Both the position numbers and the translations under genes were made by a program. From Xenorhabdus mauleonii (GTDB taxonomy: Bacteria > Pseudomonadota > Gammaproteobacteria > Enterobacterales > Enterobacteriaceae), in assembly GCF_900113945.1 (NCBI RefSeq), contig NZ_FORG01000009.1:62001-126000 (forward strand): a stretch of 64,000 nucleotides of DNA, written 5' to 3'. This document shows, one piece after another, positions 26,923 to 37,679 of the stretch (its first letter is position 1; every line of letters begins with the position of its first letter). Under the pieces are notes generated by a model. That model had not been told where the DNA came from and did no database searches. It saw only the letters and a list, made by a program, of their open reading frames with translations.

Positions 26923-27576
26923 TTAATCGTCTTGCTGTTCTTTTGTGGCTTGAATTTTTTCTTTATCCGTCATCTCCTGTTTCTTTTTCAATTTCTGCCA
27001 GATACGGCTTTCTTGGCCGCGCCAGAGACGCTGGATGTTATCGTGGTGACGTACTAATACTAAACATGACAACATCGCGACAGGAAAGGTAAATTCGGGT
27101 TTGAACCACCAGACATAAAAAGGTGCGATTAATGCGCTGACGATGGCTCCCAATGATGAGTAGCCACTTAATAGCACCGTCATCAGCCACGTACCGGCCA
27201 CTAATCCTGTAAGATCCCAACCAATGGCTGCAATGGAGCCGAAGGCCGTCGCTACCCCTTTTCCGCCCTTGAAATGGAAGAAAACCGGATAAATGTGTCC
27301 CAAACAGGCGGCAATGGCGATAACGCCTAAATAGAATGGGGGAATATTGAGCTTGTATGCCAGCCAAACTGGGATCATTCCTTTTAATACATCACAAACC
27401 AGCACTGCCAAGGCAGCCCATTTACCTCCGATGCGCAGTACATTTGTGGCCCCTGGGTTACCCGAGCCATGTTGGCGGGGATCGGGAAGCCTTGCCAAAC
27501 GGCATATCAATATCGCGCTGGATATAGAGCCACATAAGTACGCGAAGATGATCATGCCAAGCGCGATTGCACTCAT
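26923..27576 (-). CDS. plsY: Glycerol-3-phosphate acyltransferase PlsY
   Basis: This 217-residue integral membrane enzyme transfers acyl groups from acyl-phosphate to glycerol-3-phosphate in the first step of phosphatidate synthesis. The conserved loops are visible: [12 protein letters not shown] near residue 38, [18 protein letters not shown] in the middle, and the [14 protein letters not shown] segment near the end. About 20 charged residues follow, making it slightly longer than E. coli PlsY (205). The start at 27576 gives [17 protein letters not shown]; the 27636 ATG would add a soluble lead. It is divergent from folB. Confidence 0.95.
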   Translation of the reverse strand: MSAIALGMIIFAYLCGSISSAILICRLARLPDPRQHGSGNPGATNVLRIGGKWAALAVLVCDVLKGMIPVWLAYKLNIPPFYLGVIAIAACLGHIYPVFFHFKGGKGVATAFGSIAAIGWDLTGLVAGTWLMTVLLSGYSSLGAIVSALIAPFYVWWFKPEFTFPVAMLSCLVLVRHHDNIQRLWRGQESRIWQKLKKKQEMTDKEKIQATKEQQDD

Positions 27577-27685
27577 AAGATATCTCCAATGAATAAGGGT
27601 CGTTTTCTTAAGTCTAACAATGGATAATACGCACATTTCGCCGGAAGTGGTATCTGGCGAACCGAAAAACGGGGAAAAGGTCGTG

Positions 27686-28039
27686 ATGGATATCGTATTT
27701 ATTGAAGAATTAACCGTGGTTACGACGATTGGTGTTTATGATTGGGAACAGACGATCAAACAGAAATTAGTGTTCGATATCGAAATGGGCTGGGATAACA
27801 AACGCGCATCTTCCAGTGATAACGTTGAGCACTGTCTGGATTATTCCAAGGTCAGTGAAGCGGTGATTGAACACGTGGAAAACCAGCGCTTTGCTTTGGT
27901 TGAGCGGGTGGCGGAAGAAGTGGCGAATATCTTGTTGGAGCAGTTTCATTCGCCTTGGGTCAAAATCAAAGTCAGTAAACCGGGCGCAGTCGCGCAAGCG
28001 AAAAGTGTTGGCGTGGTGATTGAACGGAGAGCGGGTTAA
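27686..28039 (+). CDS. folB: Dihydroneopterin aldolase
   Basis: This 117-residue enzyme of folate synthesis turns 7,8-dihydroneopterin into 6-hydroxymethyl-dihydropterin and glycolaldehyde. The start [21 protein letters not shown] and the C-terminal [19 protein letters not shown] (catalytic Lys region) are typical. An upstream ATG at 27620 exists, but the conserved protein begins at 27686. It is divergent from plsY, as in other enterobacteria. Confidence 0.96.
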   Translation: MDIVFIEELTVVTTIGVYDWEQTIKQKLVFDIEMGWDNKRASSSDNVEHCLDYSKVSEAVIEHVENQRFALVERVAEEVANILLEQFHSPWVKIKVSKPGAVAQAKSVGVVIERRAG

Positions 28040-28065
28040 TTGTTGCGTTCTTTTGGCAATGGCCG

Positions 28066-28103
28066 CAAAAAGGCGTCCCAATTATAAGGGTGATTTGGGA
28101 CGC
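28066..28103 (-). terminator. Terminator after cca
   Basis: The 9-bp arms GCGTCCCAA/TTGGGACGC (28073-28081, 28095-28103) are followed on the minus strand by CCTTTTTG, 25 bases past the cca stop. The hairpin can also serve folB from the other side. Confidence 0.75.
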
Positions 28104-28127
28104 TTGTGTTCGTTGCCAGAAATCACT

Positions 28128-29315
28128 TCACTGAGCTTTTTTCCAGTTTGCGATGGCAATATGTCGTTGGCGTTCTAACTCTGTGCGAATTTCAGCGCCC
28201 TGAAATCCACGGGCAATGACTTCTTGAACGTTGACCTGATTGGCAATTGCAAATGCGCCGCGTAAATAATTCCCTTGAGGGTAATTATCTTGTCGCTGGT
28301 GTTCCGGATCCGTGTATGCACGGCTGTCTGCTTCACTGCACCTTATTAATTGTTCAATGCGTTGTGGTTTGCGCCAGGCGTCTACGGCATTAAACATGGT
28401 CAACAACGCTTCCGGGAGAAGCTGTTCTGCTTTATGCACCCAAGTGTGGTATTGCGTCACAATCATGATCAAGTCACGGATTGCATTGGGGATGCGTAGG
28501 TGTTCACACATTTGTTTTGCTGGTATGGCACCGACATGGCCGCAGAAGGCGGCGAACCGGATGTCTGTCTCCTCACTCAATTGAGTGGCGATTTTCAACA
28601 CGTGCAATGAGTGAAGGCCGGCATCAAGTTCAAGCGGTAGCTTTTCCTGTGCTTTTTCCCGTAAAGGAGTGCCAAACAAGTTATCGATTTCAGGGAAAAG
28701 TACAGTCAATGCCCCGCAATCGCGCAGAACTTGAAAGTAAGTTTGTGGCGATTGTGACACGAGGGCTTTTTCTGTTTCCCGCCAAACGCGTTCCGGTGTC
28801 AAAGAAGATAATTCACCGCTTGTCACCATTTCCGTGATGAGGGATTGTGTTTCCGGTGCGATTGAAAAACCCAAATGGGCAAAGCGGGCCGCAAAACGAG
28901 CCAAGCGTAGAACCCGCAGTGGATCTTCTGAAAATGCGGCTGAAACATGGCGCAGTATCCGGCTTTCGAGATCATTGATACCGTGGTAGGGATCAATAAG
29001 TTCACCGTCGGGGGATTGTGCGATGGCGTTAATGGTCAAATCACGCCGCAGCAGATCTTCTTCCAATGTGACATCGGGAGCGGCGTAACAGGTAAAACCC
29101 GTGTAGCCCTGTCCCGATTTTCTTTCTGTTCGCGCTAAGGCATACTCTTCGTGGGTCTTGGGATGCAAAAAAACAGGGAAATCTTTCCCAACTTGTTGAT
29201 ATCCCTTTGAAATAAGTTCATCAGGATTGCCGCCGACGACAACCCAATCCCTTTCGGTGACGGGAAGACCCAGTAATTGATCACGCACTGCACCGCCAAC
29301 CAAATAGACTTTCAC
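28128..29315 (-). CDS. cca: CCA-adding tRNA nucleotidyltransferase with degenerate HD domain
   Basis: This 395-residue protein adds or repairs the 3' CCA of tRNAs. The class II nucleotidyltransferase head is intact: [26 protein letters not shown] and [15 protein letters not shown]. In E. coli Cca a C-terminal HD domain has a CHDLGKG motif followed by further histidines. Here the equivalent stretch (residues 258-270, bases 28506-28544) reads [13 protein letters not shown], about 17 residues shorter, with no HD pair and no HHGH. CCA addition should be kept; the metal-dependent phosphohydrolase activities of the HD domain are probably lost. It lies 15 bases downstream of ygiM. Confidence 0.95.
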   Translation of the reverse strand: MKVYLVGGAVRDQLLGLPVTERDWVVVGGNPDELISKGYQQVGKDFPVFLHPKTHEEYALARTERKSGQGYTGFTCYAAPDVTLEEDLLRRDLTINAIAQSPDGELIDPYHGINDLESRILRHVSAAFSEDPLRVLRLARFAARFAHLGFSIAPETQSLITEMVTSGELSSLTPERVWRETEKALVSQSPQTYFQVLRDCGALTVLFPEIDNLFGTPLREKAQEKLPLELDAGLHSLHVLKIATQLSEETDIRFAAFCGHVGAIPAKQMCEHLRIPNAIRDLIMIVTQYHTWVHKAEQLLPEALLTMFNAVDAWRKPQRIEQLIRCSEADSRAYTDPEHQRQDNYPQGNYLRGAFAIANQVNVQEVIARGFQGAEIRTELERQRHIAIANWKKAQ

Positions 29316-29330
29316 TCTGATTTCCTTAAA

Positions 29331-29951
29331 TTAGCTCATCCAGCGATCTTTCTTCTTACGGCGCGGAATAATATGCGGCAATACAAGACCTAAAAGCAGG
29401 CCGATACCCGCAACACCACCGCCGTACATAAACCACTGCAAGATGATTTCTCTTTGTTTATCATCCAATTGTAAGTTGGCAGCATCCACTTTTTTCTCGG
29501 CTACAGTCAACTTATTCCGGAGTTTGGCATTTTCTTTTTCCAGATCGCTGATGAGCTTATCGCTGGTCGCAACTTTGTTTTGTAATTCCGCAGTGCGTTC
29601 ATTCCATTTTTCGTCAATATTTGCCAGATTGTCTGTGAGGGTTTTGATCTTTTCTTCCATGGCAGGAAGGCGCTCGCGTAAGCTGGGGATATTGCGGAGT
29701 TCACTTGAAAGTACCCAGCTTGTGCGCCCTTTATGATCTTTTATCTGCAGGAAACCATTTTCTGGTTTTGAGCTGAGCAGTGTGACCTCTTCTCCGGCAT
29801 TCAATGAGCCAATGATACGGTTCCCGACGCTTGGGCCACTGCGAATGTATGCGGACAGCTCATCAGAAATGTAACGCTTTTCTTCAGCGTGTACGGATAA
29901 TGGGAGTGTAAAACCCAGTAACAGGATAAATAATCGATGTAGTTTTTTCAT
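29331..29951 (-). CDS. ygiM: SH3 domain membrane protein YgiM (TIGR04211 type)
   Basis: This 206-residue envelope protein has, in order, a signal peptide (about 1-22, ending HAEEKRY), a bacterial SH3 domain (about 25-90, SGPSVGNRIIGSLNAGEEV), a coiled coil (about 95-165), a transmembrane helix (about 170-190) and a basic tail RRKKKDRW. That plan matches YgiM of enterobacteria, a neighbour of cca with no settled function. It is divergent from ygiF. Confidence 0.93.
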   Translation of the reverse strand: MKKLHRLFILLLGFTLPLSVHAEEKRYISDELSAYIRSGPSVGNRIIGSLNAGEEVTLLSSKPENGFLQIKDHKGRTSWVLSSELRNIPSLRERLPAMEEKIKTLTDNLANIDEKWNERTAELQNKVATSDKLISDLEKENAKLRNKLTVAEKKVDAANLQLDDKQREIILQWFMYGGGVAGIGLLLGLVLPHIIPRRKKKDRWMS

Positions 29952-30221
29952 TCTGTATTCAACTGTTTTTGTTTATGGAGCAATTGTGATTCAAACTACT
30001 CAACTGATAGTAAAGAGTTAAGTTTGTGGGTGCAATCAGTAAACCAGAATGTTTGCTCTCTCAACGGACCGAATACAGGCATTGTTAGGGTTTTTTTTAG
30101 TGAAGTAAGTATGATGCTTGTGGAGATAACCGCCTATTGTGGTTTATTTTTTTCTTTCTATGCAACAAAGTGTAGGCAGAATGAAAAGCAAAATTTGCTA
30201 TATGAATTGAGGAATAAAAAT

Positions 30222-31235
30222 ATGAGTTCTATAGAAATAGAGTTGAAACTGTCGGTGAAGCCTGATGCGATATCGGCGGTTCGCCAGCAGTTATTTCAGT
30301 TTCCTCATGACTACACTTCACCACAGCATTTGACAAATATTTATTATGAAACGCCGGATAATCAATTGCGGCGTTGGGATATGGGGCTGCGTATTCGTGG
30401 GTTTGATGGGCACTATGAAATGACCATTAAAACCGCAGGTAAAGTTGTGGGGGGATTGCATCAACGTCCTGAATTCAACGTGCCTTTGCATCGTCCCGAA
30501 TTGGATTTGGCTCAATTTCCTTCCCATATCTGGCCTGAAAATACCTCTCTTTCACATCTGCAAGCTCAATTGAATGCATTATTCAGTACGGATTTCAGCC
30601 GTGAGAAATGGCTTGTATCTTATGGGCAGAGTGAAATTGAAGTCGTGCTGGATCAGGGTATGATTTTTGCCGGAGATAGCCGTGCTGAAAAGCAGGCCAC
30701 GCCAATTTGTGAGTTTGAGCTGGAATTGATAAACGGCAATGTCACTGATGTTTTATCACTGGCAAATAAACTGGCTTCACACAATGGGTTGCGTCTGGCA
30801 AATAAAAGTAAAGCTGCGCGGGGATATGCGCTTGTGCAAGCGTTGTCACAGGCATCGCCACAAATATCCCCACAAACTTCGTTACCCAATGTTGCCGAAA
30901 AGTTGGATTGGCAACAGCCATTGCTAGTGCTGCTGTCCGAAATTCTGGCCCAATGGCAGACACAGGAAGAAGGCTGGCTGGCCGGGCTGGCGGCAGGTAA
31001 AACGGGATTGATGCAGATTCTTCTGTGGGTGGAAGAACTGCTTGAAAAGCAGGCCGCACGCCTACCGGAAGAGGTGGAACGATTGCCTGATTTATTGTCC
31101 GAATTAAGGAATAAATTATCAGTTGCCAATGCCGATGAGGATAGAGAAACAAAAGCCGAAGAATTGTGTTACAGCACTTCATGGCTGCAATGTAAGCTGG
31201 CGTTAACGCAGTGGCTGTTAGTTCAATCTCTATAA
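30222..31235 (+). CDS. ygiF: Inorganic triphosphatase YgiF, shortened CHAD domain
   Basis: This 337-residue protein has an N-terminal CYTH domain starting with the signature EIELKL and carrying the charged strands TIKTAGKVVGG and EFELELINGN. It hydrolyses inorganic triphosphate in the E. coli relative. E. coli YgiF is 433 residues with a full C-terminal CHAD helical domain; here only about 110 residues follow the CYTH part. The ATG at 30222 is chosen because upstream in-frame sequence (to 30024) is not conserved and the CYTH signature must be near the N terminus. It is followed 116 bases later by glnE. Confidence 0.9.
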   Translation: MSSIEIELKLSVKPDAISAVRQQLFQFPHDYTSPQHLTNIYYETPDNQLRRWDMGLRIRGFDGHYEMTIKTAGKVVGGLHQRPEFNVPLHRPELDLAQFPSHIWPENTSLSHLQAQLNALFSTDFSREKWLVSYGQSEIEVVLDQGMIFAGDSRAEKQATPICEFELELINGNVTDVLSLANKLASHNGLRLANKSKAARGYALVQALSQASPQISPQTSLPNVAEKLDWQQPLLVLLSEILAQWQTQEEGWLAGLAAGKTGLMQILLWVEELLEKQAARLPEEVERLPDLLSELRNKLSVANADEDRETKAEELCYSTSWLQCKLALTQWLLVQSL

Positions 31236-31351
31236 AATCGGCTCGATAAACCCAGCCCAATAATTTTACGCTCCCGATTATATCCCTTGATTGCTTTAAC
31301 AGTTATCAGGGGCAATGAGCGGTCATACATGGTATCAAGGGAAACCCAGTT

Positions 31352-34192
31352 ATGTTGCCACTTTCATCGCCTTTAGCCCAACAAGTACAGCGCATCATTG
31401 CCAATTTCCACCCATCCGGGGAGGCAGCCACATCCTTTGCTCCCCATGAGCAAGCCGTTCTGTCACTAAGTGATTTTGTCGCTGAAAACTTGCAGTCACA
31501 TCCTGCTTGGCTGGAGGATATCCGTCAGTCGTCCCCGCAACCGGAGGAGTGGCAAGATTACGCCCATTGGTTGGACGAGGCATTGGCTACGGTAAACGAT
31601 GAAAATAATTTGATGCGGGTGTTGCGGCTGTTTCGCCATCGTATGCTGGTCAGGATTGCATGGCAGCAGGCATTGAAAATAAGTGCAACAGAGCAAACTT
31701 TGCAGCAGTTGAGCATGTTGGCAGAAACTTTGATTATGGCCGCCCGTGACTGGCTTTATCTGCGTTGTTGCCAAGATTGGGGAACTCCCACCAATAGTGA
31801 AGGATTGGCTCAGCCATTATTAATTCTGGGGATGGGAAAATTAGGCGGTGGAGAACTCAATTTTTCCTCAGATATCGATCTTATTTTTGCTTATCCGGAA
31901 AATGGCGTAACCCAAGGCGGGCGCCGCGAAATGGATAACTCCCAATTTTTTACTCGGTTGGGTCAGAAGCTGATTAAAGTGTTGGATCAACAAACAGTAG
32001 ACGGGTTTGTTTATCGTGTTGATATGAGGTTGCGTCCATTTGGCGACAGTGGGCCGCTGGTTTTCAGTTTTTCGGCTCTGGAAGATTATTATCAGGAACA
32101 AGGGCGGGACTGGGAACGTTACGCGTTGGTGAAAGCGCGCATTTTAGGGCACGACGGGCTGGCATATTGTCAGGAATTGCGCCTGATGTTGCGCCCGTTT
32201 GTTTTTCGCCGTTATATCGATTTCAGTGTGATTCAATCCTTGCGCAATATGAAGGGCATGATTGAACGGGAAGTTCGCCGTCGCGGATTAAAAGAAAATA
32301 TTAAACTGGGGGCTGGGGGGATTCGGGAAATCGAATTTATCACCCAAGTCTTTCAGCTTATTCGTGGAGGAAGGGAACCGAGCCTGCAATCCCGTTCCTT
32401 GTTGCCGGCATTAAAGGCCATTGAAGAATTATCCCTATTGTCGCCAGAACAGGTCAATCGGCTTGAAGAAAGCTACCTGTTCTTGCGTCGGCTTGAAAAT
32501 TTACTGCAATCAATTCGCGATCAACAAACACAAACGTTGCCGGATAATGAGCTGGATCGCGCCCGCCTTTCTTGGGGAATGGGATTTGTCGATTGGGCGG
32601 AGTTGATGGTTGAAACCGAACGCAAGATGAATGCAGTTCGCGATATTTTCCAGCAGTTGATTGGCGACGAAGCTGAAGAAAATGGTGAGGAAGCGAGCCA
32701 TGTGCCATTTAAGAGTTTATGGCTCGAGACGTTAAATCAGGACGAACTCAGCCCATTGGTTCTCCACCTTTCTGGTGATGAAGCCCAGAAAATGCTTGAT
32801 GTGATAGCACTTTTCCGTCAGGACATCAGCAAGCGAACTATCGGCCCACGGGGGCGGGACGTCCTTGATCAATTGATGCCGCGCTTATTGGCAAAAGTTG
32901 GGGAACGGAAAGATGCCAATACGGTATTGGAGCGAATTATTCCCCTGCTGCTGAGTATCGTCAGCCGCACGACTTATCTGGAGTTGATGCTGGAATCTGA
33001 GCAGGTGATGATCCATGTCATCCGCCTGTGTGCGGCTTCCCCGATGATTGCCAGCCAGCTTACCCGCCATCCATTGTTGTTGGATGAATTGATCGACCCA
33101 AAATCACTGTATCAGCCGCTGCCAATAGAAGCTTATCGCGATGAGCTTTACCAATATCTGCTGCGTATTCCTGAGGGGGATGATGAGCAGTTGCTGGAGG
33201 CATTGCGTCAGTTCAAGCAAGCCCAATTACTGCGGATTGCGGCAGAAGACATTGCAGGTGTTCTGCCTGTGATGAAGGTAAGCGATCATCTGACTTATCT
33301 GGCCGAAGCCATTATTGAGGCAGTTGTTCAGCAAGCATGGAATCAGATGGTAAAACGTTATGGCGCTCCTGCCCATTTATCCCAGCGGCAGGGAATGGGA
33401 TTTGCCATTATCGGTTACGGCAAATTGGGAGGATGGGAGCTGGGCTATAGCTCTGATCTGGATCTGGTATTTTTGCTGGATTGCCCGATGGGCGTAATGA
33501 CGGGTGGCCCTCGTTCCATTGATGCAAGGCAGTTTTATTTGCGCCTTGCCCAGCGGATTATTCACTTGTTCAGCACCCGAACCGCATCGGGGATATTGTA
33601 TGATGTTGATGCGCGTTTGCGCCCATCCGGCGAATCCGGAATGTTGGTCAGCACACTTGAAGCCTTTGACGATTACCAGAAAAACGAAGCGTGGACATGG
33701 GAACATCAAGCGTTGATCCGCGCCCGCATGGTTTTCGGTGATGAAAAAATGCGTAATGATTTTGAACGCATTCGCCGTGAAACGTTGTGCCGTTCCCGCG
33801 AGCCTGCGCTTTTGCGCCAACAGGTGCGTGAAATGAGAGAAAAGATGCATCAACATCTGGGCAGCTCTCAACCGGATCAATTTGATATCAAAGCCGATCC
33901 GGGGGGGATCACCGATATTGAATTTATCGCTCAGTATCAGGTTCTGCGTTATGCGCCAGAAAATGCCAAATTGACCCGTTGGTCGGATAATGTGCGGATT
34001 TTCGAACTCATGGCAAACCACAATATTATGGATGAGCAGGAAGCAATGGCTTTGACACAGGCCTACATTACCATGCGTGATGAACTGCATCACTTGGCCT
34101 TGCAAGCGTTGTCCAGCCGCGTTTCAGCGGATCATTTCAATCAGCAGAAAACGTTGGTGCTCACTAGCTGGCAAAAATGGCTCGGAGAGTAA
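31352..34192 (+). CDS. glnE: Glutamine synthetase adenylyltransferase/removase
   Basis: This 946-residue bifunctional enzyme adenylylates and deadenylylates glutamine synthetase in response to PII and glutamine. Two nucleotidyltransferase domains are visible, each with the GKLGG and DxD signature: [18 protein letters not shown] near 154 and [18 protein letters not shown] near 690. The length equals that of E. coli GlnE. It is followed 87 bases later by hldE, the conserved order. Confidence 0.97.
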   Translation: MLPLSSPLAQQVQRIIANFHPSGEAATSFAPHEQAVLSLSDFVAENLQSHPAWLEDIRQSSPQPEEWQDYAHWLDEALATVNDENNLMRVLRLFRHRMLVRIAWQQALKISATEQTLQQLSMLAETLIMAARDWLYLRCCQDWGTPTNSEGLAQPLLILGMGKLGGGELNFSSDIDLIFAYPENGVTQGGRREMDNSQFFTRLGQKLIKVLDQQTVDGFVYRVDMRLRPFGDSGPLVFSFSALEDYYQEQGRDWERYALVKARILGHDGLAYCQELRLMLRPFVFRRYIDFSVIQSLRNMKGMIEREVRRRGLKENIKLGAGGIREIEFITQVFQLIRGGREPSLQSRSLLPALKAIEELSLLSPEQVNRLEESYLFLRRLENLLQSIRDQQTQTLPDNELDRARLSWGMGFVDWAELMVETERKMNAVRDIFQQLIGDEAEENGEEASHVPFKSLWLETLNQDELSPLVLHLSGDEAQKMLDVIALFRQDISKRTIGPRGRDVLDQLMPRLLAKVGERKDANTVLERIIPLLLSIVSRTTYLELMLESEQVMIHVIRLCAASPMIASQLTRHPLLLDELIDPKSLYQPLPIEAYRDELYQYLLRIPEGDDEQLLEALRQFKQAQLLRIAAEDIAGVLPVMKVSDHLTYLAEAIIEAVVQQAWNQMVKRYGAPAHLSQRQGMGFAIIGYGKLGGWELGYSSDLDLVFLLDCPMGVMTGGPRSIDARQFYLRLAQRIIHLFSTRTASGILYDVDARLRPSGESGMLVSTLEAFDDYQKNEAWTWEHQALIRARMVFGDEKMRNDFERIRRETLCRSREPALLRQQVREMREKMHQHLGSSQPDQFDIKADPGGITDIEFIAQYQVLRYAPENAKLTRWSDNVRIFELMANHNIMDEQEAMALTQAYITMRDELHHLALQALSSRVSADHFNQQKTLVLTSWQKWLGE

Positions 34193-34279
34193 TCAGTGCA
34201 TGAATTGTCGCTTTTCATTATGGAACTTGCTGGCATTCAGCTTGATTATGGTAATATCCGCAACAGTTTATTTTGATAT

Positions 34280-35716
34280 TTGGAGTATGGGATGAAAGTA
34301 GCACTCCCTGATTTTCACCGTGCAGGTGTTTTGGTTGTTGGCGATGTTATGTTAGACCGCTATTGGTATGGCCCGACTAGTCGTATTTCACCGGAAGCAC
34401 CGGTTCCCGTCGTTAAAGTCGAAAACATTGAAGAGCGTCCGGGCGGAGCGGCCAACGTTGCCATGAATATTGCATCATTGGGTGCTAATTCACGTTTGGT
34501 AGGGTTAACCGGCATTGATGATGCAGCACGGGCCTTGAGTGAAAAACTGGGCAGTGTCAAAGTCCAATGTGATTTTGTTTCTGTTCCAACCCACCCAACT
34601 ATCACAAAATTGCGAGTGTTATCGCGTAATCAGCAGTTGCTTCGCTTGGATTTTGAAGAAGGCTTCCAGAATGTGGATGCCCAGCCGATGCTGGAGAAGA
34701 TCCAACAAGCATTGCCACATATTGGGGCGCTGGTGCTGTCGGATTATGCCAAGGGAGCGTTGAATCAAGTTCAGGCTATGATCAAGCTGGCTAATGAAGC
34801 CAATGTTCCGGTACTGATCGATCCGAAAGGCAGTGATTTTGAGCGTTATCGCGGTGCTACGCTGCTCACGCCAAACATGTCAGAGTTTGAGGCTGTTGTC
34901 GGGCATTGCAAAGATGATGATGATTTGGTTCAAAAGGGAACGAAACTGGTACAGGCCTTGGAATTGAAGGCGTTGTTGATCACCCGTTCTGAGCGCGGAA
35001 TGAGCTTACTGAGAGTAGGCCAGCCTCCTTTACATTTACCGACTCAGGCGCAAGAGGTTTTTGATGTCACTGGCGCGGGAGATACCGTAATTGGCGTGTT
35101 GGCAACGGCACTGGCTGCTGGCAAGCCATTGAATGAGGCTTGTTATCTGGCCAATGCAGCCGCAGGTGTGGTTGTCGGTAAACTGGGAACGTCGACCGTT
35201 TCGCCTATCGAACTGGAAAATGCAGTGCGTGGTCGCGCGGAAACCGGATTTGGCGTGATGACTGAAACCCGGTTGAAAGAGGTGGTTGCACAAGCCCGTC
35301 AGCGCGGTGAACGCATCGTGATGACTAATGGTTGCTTTGATATTCTTCATGCCGGCCATGTTTCCTATCTCTCCAACGCGCGCAAATTGGGCGATCGCTT
35401 AATTGTTGCCGTCAACAGTGATGCTTCCACCAAACGATTGAAAGGGGAAACTCGCCCGGTCAATCCATTGGAACAGCGCATGATCGTATTATCCGCACTG
35501 GAATCTGTTGATTGGGTGGTGGAATTTGAAGAAGATACACCACAACGCTTAATTGCCGATATCCTGCCGGATATTTTGGTAAAAGGTGGTGATTACAAAC
35601 CGGAAGAAATTGCCGGCAGTGAGGAAGTTTGGGCTGCGGGCGGCGAAGTCAAAGTATTGAACTTCGAAGATGGGATCTCCACGACCAATATCATTAAAAC
35701 GATTAAGTGCCAGTAA
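34280..35716 (+). CDS. hldE: Bifunctional heptose 7-phosphate kinase / heptose 1-phosphate adenylyltransferase
   Basis: This 478-residue two-domain enzyme makes ADP-heptose for the lipopolysaccharide inner core. The N-terminal ribokinase-like domain (about 1-320) has [11 protein letters not shown] and the catalytic DVTGAGDT. The C-terminal nucleotidyltransferase domain has [13 protein letters not shown] with the HxGH site. Length and order match E. coli HldE (477). It is downstream of glnE. Confidence 0.97.
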   Translation: MEYGMKVALPDFHRAGVLVVGDVMLDRYWYGPTSRISPEAPVPVVKVENIEERPGGAANVAMNIASLGANSRLVGLTGIDDAARALSEKLGSVKVQCDFVSVPTHPTITKLRVLSRNQQLLRLDFEEGFQNVDAQPMLEKIQQALPHIGALVLSDYAKGALNQVQAMIKLANEANVPVLIDPKGSDFERYRGATLLTPNMSEFEAVVGHCKDDDDLVQKGTKLVQALELKALLITRSERGMSLLRVGQPPLHLPTQAQEVFDVTGAGDTVIGVLATALAAGKPLNEACYLANAAAGVVVGKLGTSTVSPIELENAVRGRAETGFGVMTETRLKEVVAQARQRGERIVMTNGCFDILHAGHVSYLSNARKLGDRLIVAVNSDASTKRLKGETRPVNPLEQRMIVLSALESVDWVVEFEEDTPQRLIADILPDILVKGGDYKPEEIAGSEEVWAAGGEVKVLNFEDGISTTNIIKTIKCQ

Positions 35717-35740
35717 AAAGCAACAATCAAAAGTAAAAAA

Positions 35741-35767
35741 TAAAAAGCGGTGCCAAATGGCACCGCG
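35741..35767. terminator. Terminator between hldE and loiP
   Basis: The arms GCGGTGCCA/TGGCACCGC lie between convergent genes. The minus strand reads into TTTTTATTTTTT, so it is a strong intrinsic terminator for the metalloprotease gene. Confidence 0.85.
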
Positions 35768-35799
35768 GCATCCTGTACGACACTGATGTACAGAACAGA

Positions 35800-36552
35800 T
35801 TATTTTTTGTCTGAGGAAATACGGGAACGAATGTGTTGAGCGCGCTCTTCTGAAGGCGGGTGTGAATCAAACATGCTGGATTGACCACCGCCCAGTTTAG
35901 CCAGTTTCTCGAAGCCGGTGACTAAACCTTCGGTTTTGACACCGCGTTTTTTCAGAAGATCATAAGAAAAATCATCAGCCTGACTTTCCTGATGCTGTGA
36001 GAACTGTGAGTTGATAAGTTTTTCACCCAGCTCTGCAAACTGAGAATTGCTCAACTGTGCGGCTACACCACCCGCTGATGCTGCTGCGGTACGTGCCGCA
36101 ACGGCCGCATAAGCAACCTGAATAGCTTTACGTGAATGCCCCAGCGCAACGTGACCCATTTCATGGCCCAGAACGCCTTCAACTTCGTTATTGTTCATCA
36201 TATCCATCAAGCCACTGTAAACACGCACACAACCGTTAGCCATTGCCCATGCGTTCACATCTTTGGTCAGATAAACTTTATAGTTAACAGGGGTGCCGTT
36301 AACTTCGTTACCTAATGCTTTGGCGATTTTGTTCAGACGCTTAGTGTACTGGCTGGATGCCGGTGCAATTTTATTCTTTGCATCCATTTCGTGGCACGAT
36401 TGATCTGCGATATGTTTGACATCTGCATCCCCCAGAGTTGCTGCCTGGAATAATTGCATTCCAGATTGGGCCAGCATTCCTTGATTTAGATTGCTGCAAC
36501 CTGCCAGAATCGTGGTAGAAACAGCCATTGCAACAAGAGCTTTCATTTTCAT
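35800..36552 (-). CDS. loiP: M48 family metalloprotease lipoprotein LoiP
   Basis: This 250-residue outer membrane lipoprotein has a signal ending LAGC (Cys19) and a peptidase M48 domain with the zinc motif HEMGH (in VLGHEMGHVALGH) and the third ligand Glu in HQESQADDFSYDLL. Close similarity along its length to E. coli LoiP (YggG, 252 residues), a protease involved in outer membrane quality control, supports the name. In E. coli the gene is in another place, so it is positioned here by rearrangement. Confidence 0.93.
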   Translation of the reverse strand: MKMKALVAMAVSTTILAGCSNLNQGMLAQSGMQLFQAATLGDADVKHIADQSCHEMDAKNKIAPASSQYTKRLNKIAKALGNEVNGTPVNYKVYLTKDVNAWAMANGCVRVYSGLMDMMNNNEVEGVLGHEMGHVALGHSRKAIQVAYAAVAARTAAASAGGVAAQLSNSQFAELGEKLINSQFSQHQESQADDFSYDLLKKRGVKTEGLVTGFEKLAKLGGGQSSMFDSHPPSEERAQHIRSRISSDKK

Positions 36553-36646
36553 AATATTATGTTTTTCCTTGGCAACATACGTGAAATACGAACAACTATA
36601 ATATAGTTAATATTATTAATTAATCTCATGAATTTTTCAAAGAATT

Positions 36647-36858
36647 ATATCCCCGTCGTCTTTCAAGTTGCTTTTTTGTTGGCTGCGTTGATTCACACCG
36701 GCCACCGTTTTTATAAATATACGGTTATCTATGCTCTCGGGGATTATGAGAGGATCCGGCCTCTCACCGGAGGCCAGCCTTTGGTTGTTCAAATTCGTTT
36801 CCGACGAATGCGCCATTCCCTTTCTGCCGTGACGCATCTTGAAGTACAACGGGTATAC
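36647..36858. repeat. Palindrome-ended repeat element (MITE-like)
   Basis: The 212-bp unit is bounded by inverted ends of 25 bases matching at 19 positions (36647-36671 and complement of 36834-36858), with shared core CTTTCAAGTTGC / CTTCAAGATGC. The TTTCAAGTTGC end also occurs at 52346 near the plsC copies. It carries no credible ORF. The form is that of a non-autonomous miniature element, and similar ends recur in Xenorhabdus and Photorhabdus genomes as far as I recall. Confidence 0.5.
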
Positions 36859-36893
36859 ATAAAATGGTGAGTTGAGGTGTGAAAATTCACATA

Positions 36894-37347
36894 TTAATAT
36901 GTTTTTTTATTGTATTTTTTATTAATGTATTCCATGGCAGTTACCACAGATTGATATTTAAAAATATGTGAATCACCATTAAAAATACCATCCAGGCCCG
37001 AGAGGTTGGGGTCATTGTAAATATCATGATTTGGTTTCAGATATCCATCTTTATAATAATAAGCGTATATCTCATAGGATTCGCCATTAATCTTAAATTC
37101 ATTATGGTTGTGTTTCCACGAAACAATCACAATGGCATTTCTCATTCCTGCAATCTTCATGAAAAAGTTCATCTGAAATGCTTTGATGCTCCATGAAGAG
37201 ATACTGCTGCATATACCGTGTATAAAAATCATTCGTAATTTGCTCTGGTGATGAATGTTCTGTTTTAGCAAATACATTTATTGGTGCACACATGAACATA
37301 AAAGCCATAAAGTAAAGAAAACAACTTAACAATGATGACCGCCTCAT
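36894..37347 (-). pseudogene. Frameshifted exported protein gene
   Basis: The 5' part (37347-37102) encodes a signal peptide (hydrophobic core FLYFMAFMFMCAPINVFA) and then TEHSSPEQITNDFYTRYMQQYLF before stopping. A second frame (37277-36894) continues with NEFKINGESYEIYAYYYKDG to a normal stop. The two parts overlap and read as one exported protein of roughly 140-150 residues broken by a frameshift near 37100-37160. No family is recognised. The AT-rich base use differs from neighbouring core genes. A sequencing error could also explain it. Confidence 0.5.
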
Positions 37348-37679
37348 TTATCTATCCTTTTTATTATAATAAATCCAGCCTTAGCTAATTTTCTGCAACC
37401 AGAAATATAACAAATGTTATTTCCATTAGATAGAGAGATAATTTCTATTTCTTGGCGGGAAAATAAAGTCAGTAATTATTATTAGCTTAAACTATAAGAT
37501 ATTATGTAACAGGTTCTGCCACATTCATTCTGATTGAACTGGGTACAGTGTGGTCAAAATGGTTGGAGTAGTTGTCTATGATTATTTATTATTCATGATG
37601 ATACAAATATGAATGATTCGTTAAAATGAAAATAATTATTATGATGGTAAGATGTTGATTGTTTATTTTTGAGTGAATT
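37348..37679. other. AT-rich intergenic region, 332 bp
   Basis: This divergent region between the broken exported-protein gene and the M15 peptidase gene is strongly AT-rich and holds no ORF. It probably carries both promoters; none is clear enough to mark. Confidence 0.4.
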
